Source of the DNA: Pseudarthrobacter sp. IC2-21 | GTDB taxonomy: Bacteria > Actinomycetota > Actinomycetes > Actinomycetales > Micrococcaceae | Direction: 5' to 3' | DNA: 64,000 bases | Assembly: GCF_034048115.1 (NCBI RefSeq) | Contig: NZ_CP139145.1 | Location: 3,596,001-3,660,000, forward strand | In this document: positions 8,408 to 20,906 of the stretch, piece by piece | Position numbering within the stretch: position 1 is the stretch's first letter | How the letters are laid out: the number at the start of each line of letters is the position of its first letter | The notes under the pieces: model-generated | The model's database searches: none | Told to the model about the DNA's origin: nothing | Seen by the model: only the letters and a program-made list of their open reading frames with translations | Made by a program: the position numbers and the translations under genes

Positions 8408-9889
8408 TCAGGCCCGGGCGTGGAGGAACCGCTCCAGGTCCTCTTCTCCCAGGGATACTCCAAGGTGGACACGGTCCGGATGGTCGGGCCAGTGGGGTGG
8501 TTCCCAGTCCTGGTGTTCGCTTTTGTAGTGCCGGCCGGACGGGGAGATCCAGCCCGGGGGTTGGTCGCGGGTGGCGGGGGTGGGCTGCCAGGTGCTGGTG
8601 TGCCTGAGCCGGTGGTGTTTGGGGCAGGTTTGTCCCAGGTTGGAAACTCCGGTGGTGCCGCCGTTGGCCCAGGCGAGGAGATGATCGGCTTCGTTGTCCA
8701 GTGAGCTGTTCGAACAGCCCGGAAAGGGGCATTTACCGTCCCGCAGCCGCAGCCATTGCCGCATGGCCTTGGTCAGCCGGTAGCTGGTGCGGCCGATTTC
8801 CAGTGGCGCACCGTCGCGCGGGTCAATCAGGACCCGGTGGAACGACTCGGCCCCGTTCGCCACCAGGTCCCTGGCCATCGACGCCGGAATGGGACCGTAC
8901 CCGTCCAGCATGGCCGGCTCCTCGGTGGCCCCGAGCAGCGAGAACACCGGCACGGTCACCAGCACCTGGGCCCGCGGCGACGGGACCTGCCCCGGGTCGT
9001 GTTCTTCAGAGCTCCCATTCCTGGCCGGGTCCCCGCTGCTGCGCAGGTCCGTGGAGTACAGGTCCGTGGTGGTCAGGTCCGCGGTGGTCAGGAGGGCGGC
9101 GGCGAAGACATCGGCGCGGAGTTGGGTGAGGGTCCGCTGCTCCGCCGGGCCCTGCAGGCCCCGGGAGATGGCGGTGGTCCGGTTCCAGATGGCTGCCGCC
9201 TGGTCCCCGGGAAGGTAGGCGGTGATCCAGGCCATCCCGTCCTGGTCCGGGCAGTACTCAACCCGCCGGTCCAGGACACCCTTGGCGTGGCGCGTCTCAA
9301 TACTCTCGGCGTGGTGGCGTTCGCGCCAGGTACGGGCCCGGTGACGGAACCGGGACGCCGGCATTTCCCCGGCGGGACAGCCCCGGGCGGCGTCCGGTCC
9401 GTCCGGGTCCAGGAAGTGGGCCTCCAACGCAGCTGCACCTTCGGGGTCCAGGGTGGCGGCTTCGTCCGCCATGACCCGGGCATGCTGCCACGAGATGCTG
9501 CCGGCTTGCAGACCGGCCAACGTCAGCGGCAACCTGGTGGCCAGGGCGTGGGAAACGGCCAGGAACGACCCCGCGGCCCGCTCACCGATGCTCAGGGCAC
9601 ACGCGACCTCCGCGGTCACCGCCATCTCCTGGGCCGGCACCGAAGTATCCGGAGCCGCGCCCGCCTGGACGGTGTCCGCGTAGGTCACGGCGGCGTTGGC
9701 CATCAATCCCGACACTCTGGCCTGGACGCTCGCCGCGCCCGCCAGAATGTCCAGGCACCCATCAGCCAGGCCGGCCAGCGGATCAGCAGCCGAGAACGGC
9801 TCCGAACCGCGCCCCTCCGCCTCGGCATTGAGCACAGCAACAGCGAACTCGATGTCCGCAAATGCTTGTGCCACCGCCGTCTTCCCCAT
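8408..9889 (-). CDS. DUF222 / HNH endonuclease domain protein (13E12-type)
   Basis: A 493-residue protein with an N-terminal DUF222 region (about residues 30-330) and a C-terminal HNH nuclease domain: CPFPGC, then DNEADHLLAWANGGTTG and CPKHHRLRH (about residues 400-445). Cys pairs and His residues of the beta-beta-alpha metal site are all present, so the nuclease looks intact. Such genes occur in many copies per Arthrobacter genome and in mycobacterial REP13E12 elements; a role in genome mobility is suspected but unproven. A long hairpin lies just upstream (9979-10035). It converges with the metalloprotease gene. Confidence 0.88.
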   Translation of the reverse strand: MGKTAVAQAFADIEFAVAVLNAEAEGRGSEPFSAADPLAGLADGCLDILAGAASVQARVSGLMANAAVTYADTVQAGAAPDTSVPAQEMAVTAEVACALSIGERAAGSFLAVSHALATRLPLTLAGLQAGSISWQHARVMADEAATLDPEGAAALEAHFLDPDGPDAARGCPAGEMPASRFRHRARTWRERHHAESIETRHAKGVLDRRVEYCPDQDGMAWITAYLPGDQAAAIWNRTTAISRGLQGPAEQRTLTQLRADVFAAALLTTADLTTTDLYSTDLRSSGDPARNGSSEEHDPGQVPSPRAQVLVTVPVFSLLGATEEPAMLDGYGPIPASMARDLVANGAESFHRVLIDPRDGAPLEIGRTSYRLTKAMRQWLRLRDGKCPFPGCSNSSLDNEADHLLAWANGGTTGVSNLGQTCPKHHRLRHTSTWQPTPATRDQPPGWISPSGRHYKSEHQDWEPPHWPDHPDRVHLGVSLGEEDLERFLHARA

Positions 9890-9978
9890 AAACCCATCAT
9901 GACAAGGGGGTCCGACATTTTAGGATCGTCTTCAACCACGAGTGACGAACAGGAAGTGCGGCCCACGAAGTTGCCCCG

Positions 9979-10035
9979 CGAGAGGGCACTTGACGGCAAT
10001 GTCCCACGACGGGACTGCCGCCAAGTGCCCTCTCG
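9979..10035. terminator. Long near-perfect hairpin between DUF222/HNH and dimethylglycine oxidase genes
   Basis: The outer arms are 14 bp and perfect (CGAGAGGGCACTTG at 9979-9992 and its complement at 10022-10035). The stem continues inward with one mismatch (ACGGCA/TGCCGC) and GTCCC/GGGAC (10001-10005, 10011-10015), leaving a 5-nt loop. It begins 14 bp past the stop of the minus-strand dimethylglycine oxidase gene and could terminate the betaine operon. Its size and its position beside an HNH gene also suit a mobile repeat or a nuclease target. Confidence 0.6.
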
Positions 10036-10048
10036 AGGGGTAGAAAGC

Positions 10049-13556
<3,508 letters not shown>

Positions 13557-13565
13557 GGTTTGCTC

Positions 13566-15464
13566 CTAAAAGGTGGGGGTGGGCGTGGCGGACTCGGCGT
13601 TGGGGGCATCGCCGGGGCAGCGGCTGCCGTCCGGGCAGCGTTCGCCGCATTCGTGTTTGGTCACGAGATCGAACTGGGCTCCGCCGTGCTGGTCTACGCC
13701 CGTGCGGATGGCGCGCTCCACCACTGAGTCAGCCAGCCGCCGTCGGAGTGAGAGCGGATCCCGGCGCAAATCCTTGACGATGGCGAAGCACAGCAGCAGC
13801 ATGACCAGCACGAACGGCAGGGCCGCCACAATGGTGATCCGCTGCAGTCCGGACAGCGCCTCGGAGGGCTCGTCGCCGCCGGCCAGCAGCATGACTGCCG
13901 CCACCGCTCCCGTGAGGAGTCCCCAGAAGATGACCAGGCCACGCTTCGGGTCGGCGGAACCGTTGGAGCTCAGTGACGCCATGATGATCGACGCCGAGTC
14001 GGCACCGGTGATGAAGAAGATGGCCACCAGGACCATGGCCAGGATGATGACCGCGGCGGTCAGCCAGGCAGGCATGGACATGTTCTTCACAAGGTCGAAC
14101 AGTGCTCCGTCAAAGTCGATGGACGGCGTCCCGTTGGCCATGGAAACCAGTCCGGGGGTGCCGGCTTTGTCCGCTTCCTGCTGGACATGGAAGGCCGTGC
14201 CGCCAAAGATGGCGAACCAGATGACGCTGACAATGCTGGGGACCAGCAGGACGCCGGTAACGAACTGGCGGATGGTCCGGCCCCGGCTGATCCGGGCAAT
14301 GAACATGCCGACAAAGGGAGTCCATGACACCCACCAGGCCCAGTAGAAGATGGTCCAGCCGGACATCCACTTGCGCAGCGCCTCGTCACCGACTGCTTCG
14401 GTGCGGGAGGACATTTCGGCAAGGTCCCTTGCGTAGTCGCCCACGGCGGCGGGGATGAGGTTGAGGATGAACAGGGTGGGCCCGGCGATGAAGACGATGA
14501 CTGCCAAGACCACGGCCAGGACCATGTTGATGTTGGAGAGCCACTGGATGCCGCGGCTGATCCCGGACACGGCCGAGGCAACGAAACAGGCCGTCAGGAT
14601 GGCGACGATGGCCACCAGGACGGGGGTGCCGATTTCGCCGATCCAGCCGTTCGATGTCAGGCCGCTGCCGATCTGCAGTGCGCCAAGGCCCAGGGAGGCT
14701 GCCGTACCGAAAAGCGTGGCAAAGATCGCCAGGATGTTGATGAACTTACCCACCGGCCCTTCCACTGCCCGGAGTCCGAACAGGGATGTAAAGGCCGCGG
14801 AAATCAGCTGCCGGCGGCCCAGGCGGTAGGTGCCATAGGCCATGGCGATGCCAACCACCGCGTACATGGCCCAGGGATGGAGGGTCCAGTGGAAGATTGA
14901 CGTGGCCATGGCCGTCTGGATGGCTGCGGGAGTGCGCCCGTCCACGGTTCCGGGCGGCGGCGAGATGTAGTGGTAGAGCGGCTCCGCGACGCCGTAGAAC
15001 ATCAGGCCGATGCCCATGCCGGCCGCGAACATCATCGAGATCCAGGAGACCGTCTTGAACTCGGGCTTTTCGCCGTCCTTGCCCAGCGGGATGTTGCCCC
15101 ATTTACCCAGGGCCAGCCAGAGGACGAAGACAACAAACAACGAGGCCAGGACCATAAAGAGCCAGCCGGTGTATTCCATGACCCAGTCGAGGGCGAGTGT
15201 AGAGGTGGCGGCCAGGCTGTCCCGGCCGAGGAAGCCCCAGGCCACGAAGGCCAGGGCAACGGCACCGGTGATGCCGAAGGTTGCCTTGTCGAGGGTGAGT
15301 TTACTGTTCCGCCGCTTGGCCACAGCCTGTTCGGCGCGGGTCCGGCGGAGTTCCTGCATGATCAGTTCGGTGTCCTCTGCCTCCGACCCTGGGCCGTATG
15401 TGGGGAGGAGGTCTGATTCGTCCAAGACGTCATTGTCCGGCCGGGTTTCACTGTTCAAAGCCAT
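13566..15464 (-). CDS. BCCT-family transporter, probably glycine betaine uptake
   Basis: A 632-residue 12-helix symporter of the betaine/choline/carnitine family. The family signatures are AAGMGIGLMFYGVAEPLYHY near residue 165 and GWTIFYWAWWVSWTPFVGMF near residue 380. The N terminus is acidic; the C-terminal tail of about 80 residues is unusual in having a Cys cluster (CGERCPDGSRCPGD). The ATG at 15464 has AAAGGA 8 bp upstream and is preferred over the TTG two codons earlier. It lies 31 bp after the Rieske ferredoxin gene and 9 bp before purU. The context makes betaine or dimethylglycine the likely substrate. Confidence 0.9.
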   Translation of the reverse strand: MALNSETRPDNDVLDESDLLPTYGPGSEAEDTELIMQELRRTRAEQAVAKRRNSKLTLDKATFGITGAVALAFVAWGFLGRDSLAATSTLALDWVMEYTGWLFMVLASLFVVFVLWLALGKWGNIPLGKDGEKPEFKTVSWISMMFAAGMGIGLMFYGVAEPLYHYISPPPGTVDGRTPAAIQTAMATSIFHWTLHPWAMYAVVGIAMAYGTYRLGRRQLISAAFTSLFGLRAVEGPVGKFINILAIFATLFGTAASLGLGALQIGSGLTSNGWIGEIGTPVLVAIVAILTACFVASAVSGISRGIQWLSNINMVLAVVLAVIVFIAGPTLFILNLIPAAVGDYARDLAEMSSRTEAVGDEALRKWMSGWTIFYWAWWVSWTPFVGMFIARISRGRTIRQFVTGVLLVPSIVSVIWFAIFGGTAFHVQQEADKAGTPGLVSMANGTPSIDFDGALFDLVKNMSMPAWLTAAVIILAMVLVAIFFITGADSASIIMASLSSNGSADPKRGLVIFWGLLTGAVAAVMLLAGGDEPSEALSGLQRITIVAALPFVLVMLLLCFAIVKDLRRDPLSLRRRLADSVVERAIRTGVDQHGGAQFDLVTKHECGERCPDGSRCPGDAPNAESATPTPTF

Positions 15465-15495
15465 GAGCAAGTCCTTTGTTCGGATTCATGGGCTG

Positions 15496-15846
15496 CTAGA
15501 CGTGGCCGTCCACTGTCAGTCCGGGGGGAAGGTTGGGGGCCTCCGTGGATTCGGTGATCATGATGTCGCCATCGATCACTGATACTTCGTGGGAACGGAC
15601 CGGCAGCTTGGCGGGCGGCGCGTCGACGCTCCCGGTGCGGAGGTTGAACCGTGACGCATGGAGCGGGCATTCAACCCAGCAGTCCTCCACCCAGCCGTCG
15701 GCCAGGGACGCATCCTGGTGGGTACATGTGTCGTCAATGGCGAAGAGTTCGCCTTCTTCAGTGTGGAAGACGGCGATGGGCGGTGACGTGTTCAGGCGGA
15801 GCGCTTCCCCGGGCGCCAGTTCGCTGAGCGGGCATGCCTTGTGCAT
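15496..15846 (-). CDS. Rieske [2Fe-2S] ferredoxin, putative electron carrier to the betaine oxygenase
   Basis: A 116-residue soluble Rieske protein of the BphF/biphenyl-ferredoxin type. Ligands are C41-T-H43 and C60-P-L-H63, with the usual spacing. The start at the ATG at 15846 (MHKACPLSEL) matches family length; the in-frame extension to 15921 is unsupported. First gene of the leftward arm of a divergon; the rightward arm starts with a matching ferredoxin reductase. I infer that it shuttles electrons from that reductase to the Rieske oxygenase at 17361. A role as a stand-alone redox protein cannot be excluded. Confidence 0.88.
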   Translation of the reverse strand: MHKACPLSELAPGEALRLNTSPPIAVFHTEEGELFAIDDTCTHQDASLADGWVEDCWVECPLHASRFNLRTGSVDAPPAKLPVRSHEVSVIDGDIMITESTEAPNLPPGLTVDGHV

Positions 15847-15958
15847 GAGGGACCTCTTCTTTGTTGGGGGATCTCGATACGCAATTGCCGTCCGCGGGTG
15901 TTCCGCATTGGACAACAGCAATCGCTATAAGCAACAGAGTGGGGTAGCTCACACTGCT

Positions 15959-16034
15959 TGTCAAGGCTTTTCCCTTCTGTTGCGCAGGGCCCGGCGCTTA
16001 TTGCGCGGACCCTTGACAGCGGCGGTGGCGTAGC
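15959..16034. promoter_or_regulatory. Mirrored divergent promoters of the betaine divergon
   Basis: A TTGACA faces left at 15964-15959 and another faces right at 16013-16018. Each is followed after exactly 17 nt by the same string, CACTCTGTTGC on the left and CAGTCTGTTGC on the right, giving a shared -10/operator arrangement in both directions. A further copy, TCTGTTGCGCA, lies in the centre at 15976-15986. The repeated TCTGTTGC is the candidate binding site of the nearby IclR regulator. Confidence 0.55.
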
Positions 16035-16094
16035 TCAGTCTGTTGCACATGGCGATTGTTGTTGCGTAAGAAGCAATTGAAAGAGGACGTCGAA

Positions 16095-17285
16095 ATGAAG
16101 ACGCTAGCTATTGTGGGGGCTTCCCTGTCAGGCCTCTCAGCCGCCCGGGCCGCCCGGGCCCAAGGTTTCACCGGCAGGTTGGTCATCATTGGCGATGAAC
16201 CCCACCGGCCGTACGATCGACCCCCGCTCTCCAAGGAGTTCCTGCTTGGCCGGGTGACGGCAGAGGACCTTTCTTTAGAGTGCGACGACGACGGGCTGGA
16301 AGCTGAATGGCTTCTGGGCAGCGGAGCAGCCTCCCTCGATGCCGGGTCCCGGAGCATCCGCCTGAAAGACGGCAGCACCGTCCAAGCCGATGGCATCGTC
16401 ATCAGCACCGGGGCAAGGGCGCGGCAGCTCCCCACTCTGGCCGGGCTCAGCAACGTCTTTACCCTTCGCACGCTCGCTGACGCCCAGGACCTTGCTCCCG
16501 AACTGGTGCCTGGCAGCAGAATGGCAGTCATCGGCGCCGGCTTCATCGGCGCGGAGGTTGCCGCCGCGGCCGCATCGCGGGGCATGGACGTCACGATCAT
16601 CGACACCAAGCCGGTACCGTTCGCAGCCCAACTCGGAACTGAGATGGGCGGGCTGGTGGGCGGGCTTCACGCCGCAAACGGGGTGGAACTCATTTCCTCC
16701 GCCGTTATTGAGGACTTCTACAGCGGCGAAGGCAACGTGACAGGCCTCCGGCTGCAGGGAGGGCGCTATGTGGGCACCGATGTTGTGGTGGTAGGCATTG
16801 GCGCCGAACCCAATACCGAGTGGCTTGAAGGCTCCGGCCTGGAGCTGTGCGGCGGGGTGGTGTGCGATGCCATGGGCCGTACCAGCGCGCCGGGGATCGT
16901 TGCCGTGGGTGACTGCGCCGCCTGGTTCGACGCCGAGGTGGGGCTGCACCGCCGGATGGAGCACTGGACCTGCGCCCTGGAACGGCCGGCCGTTGCCGTT
17001 GAAGCCCTGCTGGACGCCGGCGCCACGTCAAAACCGGCGAAACCACACTATTTCTGGTCCGACCAGCACGGCGTCAAGCTGCAGTTCGCCGGCCACTCAG
17101 CGGGGTACGACCGGCTCGAGATCGAGGCCGGCGACCCGCAAACTCACAGTTGCCTCGCCGTCTACTACCGGGCCGATGTTCCAATTGCCGTCCTCGGCAT
17201 GAACCAGCCCCGGCTCTTTACCAAGTGGCGCCGCAGCCTTGCGGCGCCTGCCCCCGCACTCGTGGGAGCCGCCGTCGTGCATTAA
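16095..17285 (+). CDS. NAD(P)H:ferredoxin reductase (FAD, BphA4-like)
   Basis: A 396-residue flavoprotein of the oxygenase-coupled ferredoxin reductase family. It has an N-terminal FAD motif (IVGASLSGLSAARAAR), the family motif RPPLSKEFL near residue 45, an NAD-binding motif (VIGAGFIGAEVAAAAA) near residue 145 and AVGDCAAW before the C-terminal domain. The ATG at 16095 has GAGGA 8 bp upstream; an earlier in-frame ATG at 16056 has no support. It opens the rightward arm of the betaine divergon, 75 bp before the oxygenase. It would pass electrons from NAD(P)H to the Rieske ferredoxin. Confidence 0.9.
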   Translation: MKTLAIVGASLSGLSAARAARAQGFTGRLVIIGDEPHRPYDRPPLSKEFLLGRVTAEDLSLECDDDGLEAEWLLGSGAASLDAGSRSIRLKDGSTVQADGIVISTGARARQLPTLAGLSNVFTLRTLADAQDLAPELVPGSRMAVIGAGFIGAEVAAAAASRGMDVTIIDTKPVPFAAQLGTEMGGLVGGLHAANGVELISSAVIEDFYSGEGNVTGLRLQGGRYVGTDVVVVGIGAEPNTEWLEGSGLELCGGVVCDAMGRTSAPGIVAVGDCAAWFDAEVGLHRRMEHWTCALERPAVAVEALLDAGATSKPAKPHYFWSDQHGVKLQFAGHSAGYDRLEIEAGDPQTHSCLAVYYRADVPIAVLGMNQPRLFTKWRRSLAAPAPALVGAAVVH

Positions 17286-17360
17286 CTGCCAATTCCACCC
17301 CCGTACCAATACCTACCCACCAAGTTTTGCTGTTGATCTTTTGTTCGTAAGGAGGACAAA

Positions 17361-18590
17361 TTGTCTGTTGAGGTTAGTGCCCCGAGTCTGATCCCCACCC
17401 TGCCCGGCTACACCTACGTGGATGAGGCCGTATTCCGGGCCGAGCAGGAGCGGATCTTCGAACAGATGTGGTTCTGCGCCATTCGGTCCGCGGACCTGGA
17501 CAAGGCCGGTGCCTGGAAAACCGTGCAGATCGGGCGGGAAAGTGTGCTGATCAGCCGGACCCGCAAGGGCGCCATCCGGGCGTTCTACAACGTCTGCAGG
17601 CACCGCGGCGTGAAGCTGTGCATGGAGGAGCAGGGTGAAGCCTCCCGCTCGTTCCAGTGCCCCTACCACGCCTGGACCTACGATTTTGAGGGCAAGCTCA
17701 TCGCCGCGCCCAACCTGACCAAGATGCCCGATATTGATCGGGACGAGTACGGCCTGGCGAAAGTGCACATCCGCGAGTACCTCGGCTACGTGTGGGTGTG
17801 CCTGGCCGATGAGCCGCCGTCGTTCGAAGAGGAAGTCATGGGCGCCATTGAGGAGCGGCTCGGCGATCTGAAGGCAATCGAAGGCTACGACGTGGCCAAC
17901 CTCAGCCTGGGCCGCCGCATCCGCTACGACGTGAAGGCGAACTGGAAGCTCATCATCGAGAACTTCATGGAGTGCTACCACTGTGCCACCATCCACCCGG
18001 AACTGACCGAGGTCCTGCCGGAGTTCGCCGACGGCCTGGCCGCCCAGTACTTCGTGGGCCACGGCGCGGAGTTCGGGGACGAGATCAAGGGCTTCACCAT
18101 CGACGGTTCCGAAGGCCTGGACATCATTCCCGGCGTGGGCGAGGACCAGGACCGGCGCTACTACGCCATCACCATCAAGCCCACCGTGTTTGTGAATCTG
18201 GTGCCGGACCACGTGATCATCCACCGCATGTTCCCGATGTCCGCAGACCACACCATTGTTGAATGCGACTGGCTGTACCTGCCCTCGGTGGTTGAGAGCG
18301 GCAAGGATGTCACGGCCTCGGTGGAACTGTTCCACCGGGTCAACATGCAGGACTTCGACGCCTGCGAACGCTGCCAGCCCGGCATGGCTTCGAAGACCTA
18401 CGCCAAGGGCGGCGTACTGGTCCCGAGCGAGCACCACATTGCCGCTTTCCACGATTGGGTTCAGGAAAAGGTGGGTGACATCGCCCCGACCGGTGAAGTG
18501 CGGATAGGCCTCACCGCCGAGACCGCGCCGCTGGAGGAACGGGCTGAAACCCTCAAACGGTACGAGTCACCGGCAAGCCGCGCCTCCTAG
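17361..18590 (+). CDS. Rieske oxygenase alpha subunit, probable glycine betaine demethylase
   Basis: A 409-residue aromatic-ring-hydroxylating-type oxygenase. Rieske ligands are C79-R-H81 and C100-P-Y-H103; the mononuclear iron site is NFMECYHCATIH (201-212, His207 and His212). The start is a TTG at 17361 with AAGGAGGA 6 bp upstream. Surrounded by a BCCT transporter and dimethylglycine oxidase, it most plausibly does the GbcA step: betaine to dimethylglycine with release of formaldehyde. The family also includes stachydrine and carnitine demethylases, so the substrate is inferred from context. Its partner reductase differs from the fused GbcB type. A strong terminator follows. Confidence 0.88.
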   Translation: MSVEVSAPSLIPTLPGYTYVDEAVFRAEQERIFEQMWFCAIRSADLDKAGAWKTVQIGRESVLISRTRKGAIRAFYNVCRHRGVKLCMEEQGEASRSFQCPYHAWTYDFEGKLIAAPNLTKMPDIDRDEYGLAKVHIREYLGYVWVCLADEPPSFEEEVMGAIEERLGDLKAIEGYDVANLSLGRRIRYDVKANWKLIIENFMECYHCATIHPELTEVLPEFADGLAAQYFVGHGAEFGDEIKGFTIDGSEGLDIIPGVGEDQDRRYYAITIKPTVFVNLVPDHVIIHRMFPMSADHTIVECDWLYLPSVVESGKDVTASVELFHRVNMQDFDACERCQPGMASKTYAKGGVLVPSEHHIAAFHDWVQEKVGDIAPTGEVRIGLTAETAPLEERAETLKRYESPASRAS

Positions 18591-18656
18591 GGTTCGCCAA
18601 GCCAACCGTTGGCAGCCAGGGTTCGTCGAGCTGGCTTCGCCGACGGCGGTGCCTTG

Positions 18657-18700
18657 CGCAGATAAGCACCCCGGACTTCTGTCCGGGGTGCTTATCTGCG
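18657..18700. terminator. Bidirectional terminator between oxygenase and IclR genes
   Basis: A perfect 20-bp stem (18657-18676 and 18681-18700; arm CGCAGATAAGCACCCCGGAC) with a TTCT tetraloop. It lies between the convergent oxygenase gene (+) and the IclR gene (-), so it can end transcripts from both sides. Confidence 0.85.
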
Positions 18701-18719
18701 TTCCGGGCGCGGCATGCAG

Positions 18720-19529
18720 TTAGCGCCGGGTGTAGCCCATCCTCGCGCTGACCTGGATGCCGGCCTCCTTCATTCCTTCGACGAGTCCCGGCTCCTTCTC
18801 GGGGTCGAAGCGGAAGGCGGGGCCGGAGATGCTGATGGCGCCAATGACCGTTCCCTGGTGGTTGTACACCGGTACGGACAGGGAGTTGATGCCGATCTCG
18901 AATTCCTCCAGCGTGACGCCGTAGCCGTTGCGGGCGATGCTGATCAGTTCGTTCTCAAGCTTGGCCCGGTTGGTGATGGTCCGCGGGGTCCTTGCCGGCA
19001 GCCCTGTCTCTTTCAGGATCCGGTCCCGTTCGTCCGCGGACAGCGCCGCCAGCAGGACCTTTCCGCTTGAGGTTGCGTGCAGCGGGGTCAGGCTGCCCAC
19101 CCAGTCGTACGTTGCCAGCGTGGAAGGCCCCATTGCCTGGTCCACGTTGACGGCGTAGTTGGAGCGCAGCACGGCGAGGTTCACGGTTTCCTTGAACTGG
19201 TCAGCCAGGCTCTCCATCACCGGCCGCGCTTCCTGGACCAGGCTCAGCCGGCCCGGGATGGAGCTGGCCAGCCGCAGGATGCCGAAGCCGAGCTGGTACT
19301 TTCCGCGGTCACTGTTCTGGTGAACCATCTCCCGGCTCACCAGCGATCCCAAAAGCCGGGAGACCGTGGATTTATGGATCCCCATCTCCTCGGCGATGTC
19401 GCTTACGCCGGCGTGGCCGTCGCGGGCCAGGATTTCAAGGACTGCAATGGCCCGGTCCACCGACTGCACGCCGCCGTGCTGGCCCGCATCCGCGTCAACG
19501 TCGGATTCGCGGTCATTTTTCGAAGCCAT
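18720..19529 (-). CDS. IclR-family transcriptional regulator
   Basis: A 269-residue regulator with an N-terminal winged helix-turn-helix (about residues 20-85; DIAEEMGIHKSTVSRLLGSLV) and the C-terminal IclR effector domain (SSGKVLLAAL near the middle; GINSLSVPVYNHQG and ISGPAFRF toward the end). It is convergent with the betaine oxygenase and is the only regulator adjoining the divergon, so it is the candidate controller of the mirrored promoters at 15.96-16.03 kb. IclR proteins can activate or repress; the sequence does not say which. Confidence 0.88.
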   Translation of the reverse strand: MASKNDRESDVDADAGQHGGVQSVDRAIAVLEILARDGHAGVSDIAEEMGIHKSTVSRLLGSLVSREMVHQNSDRGKYQLGFGILRLASSIPGRLSLVQEARPVMESLADQFKETVNLAVLRSNYAVNVDQAMGPSTLATYDWVGSLTPLHATSSGKVLLAALSADERDRILKETGLPARTPRTITNRAKLENELISIARNGYGVTLEEFEIGINSLSVPVYNHQGTVIGAISISGPAFRFDPEKEPGLVEGMKEAGIQVSARMGYTRR

Positions 19530-19655
19530 GATTCATACTCTCAAGTAGTGTGCGGCTTGCTTGCCCGCCTCAGAAGGACCATGTAGCTCCCTCTCGGTTA
19601 GTTCCACGCTTCCGATCCTATGCGAGGTCCAGGGAACGAGGGTTAGTTTTAGGAC

Positions 19656-20228
19656 ATGACTGCAACGCACCGGTACGACGTCGACATCCTGCATCTTCTG
19701 GTGTCCCCTGCGCACGCCTACTTCGGCCGCGCGCGGGAGGGGGCGGCCGATGTCCCCACCAGGGACGCCGAAACTGTCGAGCTGGTGGCGGGCAAAGGAA
19801 TCGTGGGTGACCGCTTTTTCGGCAAGGCAGCGCACATGGACGCGGCAGTCACACTGATTTCCATCGAGGCGCTCGAAGCGCTGGCAGCGGAACTGGGTGC
19901 TGCGCCGTTCGACCCGCTGCTGACCAGGCGCAATATTGTCCTTCGGGGCGCGCAGCTGGCACCGCTGATTGGTGGGGAGTTCGTGCTGGAATCCCAGGGA
20001 CAAGAGGTGCGCTTTAGGGCCGGCCGGGCCGCCAACCCGTGCGCGTGGATGGACCAGATACTCGCTCCCGGCGCCCACAAAGCGATGCGCGGCCGCGGTG
20101 GCGTACGTTGCCAGCCGCTCACGGGCGGGTTCCTGCACCGCGGTCCGGCAGTGCTGCTTAGTCCGGTGCCCCTGGAGCCCCGCCTGGCAGGCGAGGTCGC
20201 CAGGTTGAAGGCGTCACGGCTTCCTTAG
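19656..20228 (+). CDS. MOSC domain protein
   Basis: A 190-residue protein built around a MOSC domain, the C-terminal sulfur-carrier fold of molybdenum cofactor sulfurases. Seen are VELVAGKGIVGDRFFGK (about residues 42-58) and the late GRAANPCAWMDQ, where a conserved Cys (NPC) could carry the sulfur or act as a metal ligand, then ARGRGG-type ends (MRGRGGVRCQPLTGG). There is no N-terminal cysteine-desulfurase domain, so it is a stand-alone MOSC protein. The only AGGA is just 2 bp from the ATG, so the ribosome site is poor. A bidirectional hairpin follows. Confidence 0.85.
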   Translation: MTATHRYDVDILHLLVSPAHAYFGRAREGAADVPTRDAETVELVAGKGIVGDRFFGKAAHMDAAVTLISIEALEALAAELGAAPFDPLLTRRNIVLRGAQLAPLIGGEFVLESQGQEVRFRAGRAANPCAWMDQILAPGAHKAMRGRGGVRCQPLTGGFLHRGPAVLLSPVPLEPRLAGEVARLKASRLP

Positions 20229-20273
20229 GGAAGGCGTGAGGCCGCCAGGTGGAATGACGCCTGCCTTAAGGAA
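20221..20273. terminator. Bidirectional hairpin between MOSC and MarR genes
   Basis: The stem pairs 20221-20237 with 20257-20273 (arm TTCCTTAGGGAAGGCGT) with one mismatch and one G-T pair; the left arm includes the MOSC stop codon. It separates convergent genes. Confidence 0.6.
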
Positions 20274-20318
20274 TGCCCGGAGCCGGCTAGTGGCCGCCTG
20301 CCCGTCCTGCCGGACCTG

Positions 20319-20795
20319 TCATTTGTTGGCCCATTGACTGGGCATCCCTGAGGCTGAACGGGGCGGGGTGGAGACGGGGTTCTGAAGGCTGTCCACGAAT
20401 CTGTTAAGTTCCGTGCGGAGCTTTAGCCACCCCTGCGCGTCGGCGGGGAAGGCGTTGGCCTGCGCATCTCGGGCGGACTGCAACAGGGCGCGGCCCTCGT
20501 CCGTGAGCCCAATGGTGAATTGGCGGCGGTCCCGCGGGTGGCGTGTCCTGGTGACCAGACCCGCAGCCTGGAGTCGCTCCAAAACCCTGCCTATGGTCTG
20601 GCTTTTGACATGGATGGATGTAGCCAGCTGCTCCTGGTTGAGGGGCCCGTTAGCGAGGCCGCCCATGGCAATGGCCGCGGCCCGGGTCAGCCCCAAGGGC
20701 GCCAACACCTCATCCTGGCGGCGCTGCAATAACCGTGCTGCCAAGACGAGGAGGCGGTAGCCATCCCGGATATCACTCTCTGAATTGCTCTTCAT
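20319..20795 (-). CDS. MarR-family transcriptional regulator
   Basis: A 158-residue winged-helix repressor-type protein. The wHTH is visible as LTRAAAIAMGGLANGPLNQEQLATSIHVKSQTIGRVLERLQAAGLVTRTRHPRDRRQF (about residues 37-95), broken here only for description; the DRRxF wing is standard. It is divergent from the three-gene envelope operon that begins at 21159. The 363-bp gap between them holds palindromes with the half-site GCTTA, so autoregulation and control of that operon are both likely. The ligand is unknown. Confidence 0.87.
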   Translation of the reverse strand: MKSNSESDIRDGYRLLVLAARLLQRRQDEVLAPLGLTRAAAIAMGGLANGPLNQEQLATSIHVKSQTIGRVLERLQAAGLVTRTRHPRDRRQFTIGLTDEGRALLQSARDAQANAFPADAQGWLKLRTELNRFVDSLQNPVSTPPRSASGMPSQWANK

Positions 20796-20906
20796 CTGAA
20801 CCGTCCTTGCCTCTGACGTTCACACGACGCAGTGACGTCGATGCTGTCTGTGCCTTCGACGGCGGTGCACGTCGTCGGCGGATTACGCATGGTTCACGCC
20901 CCTACA

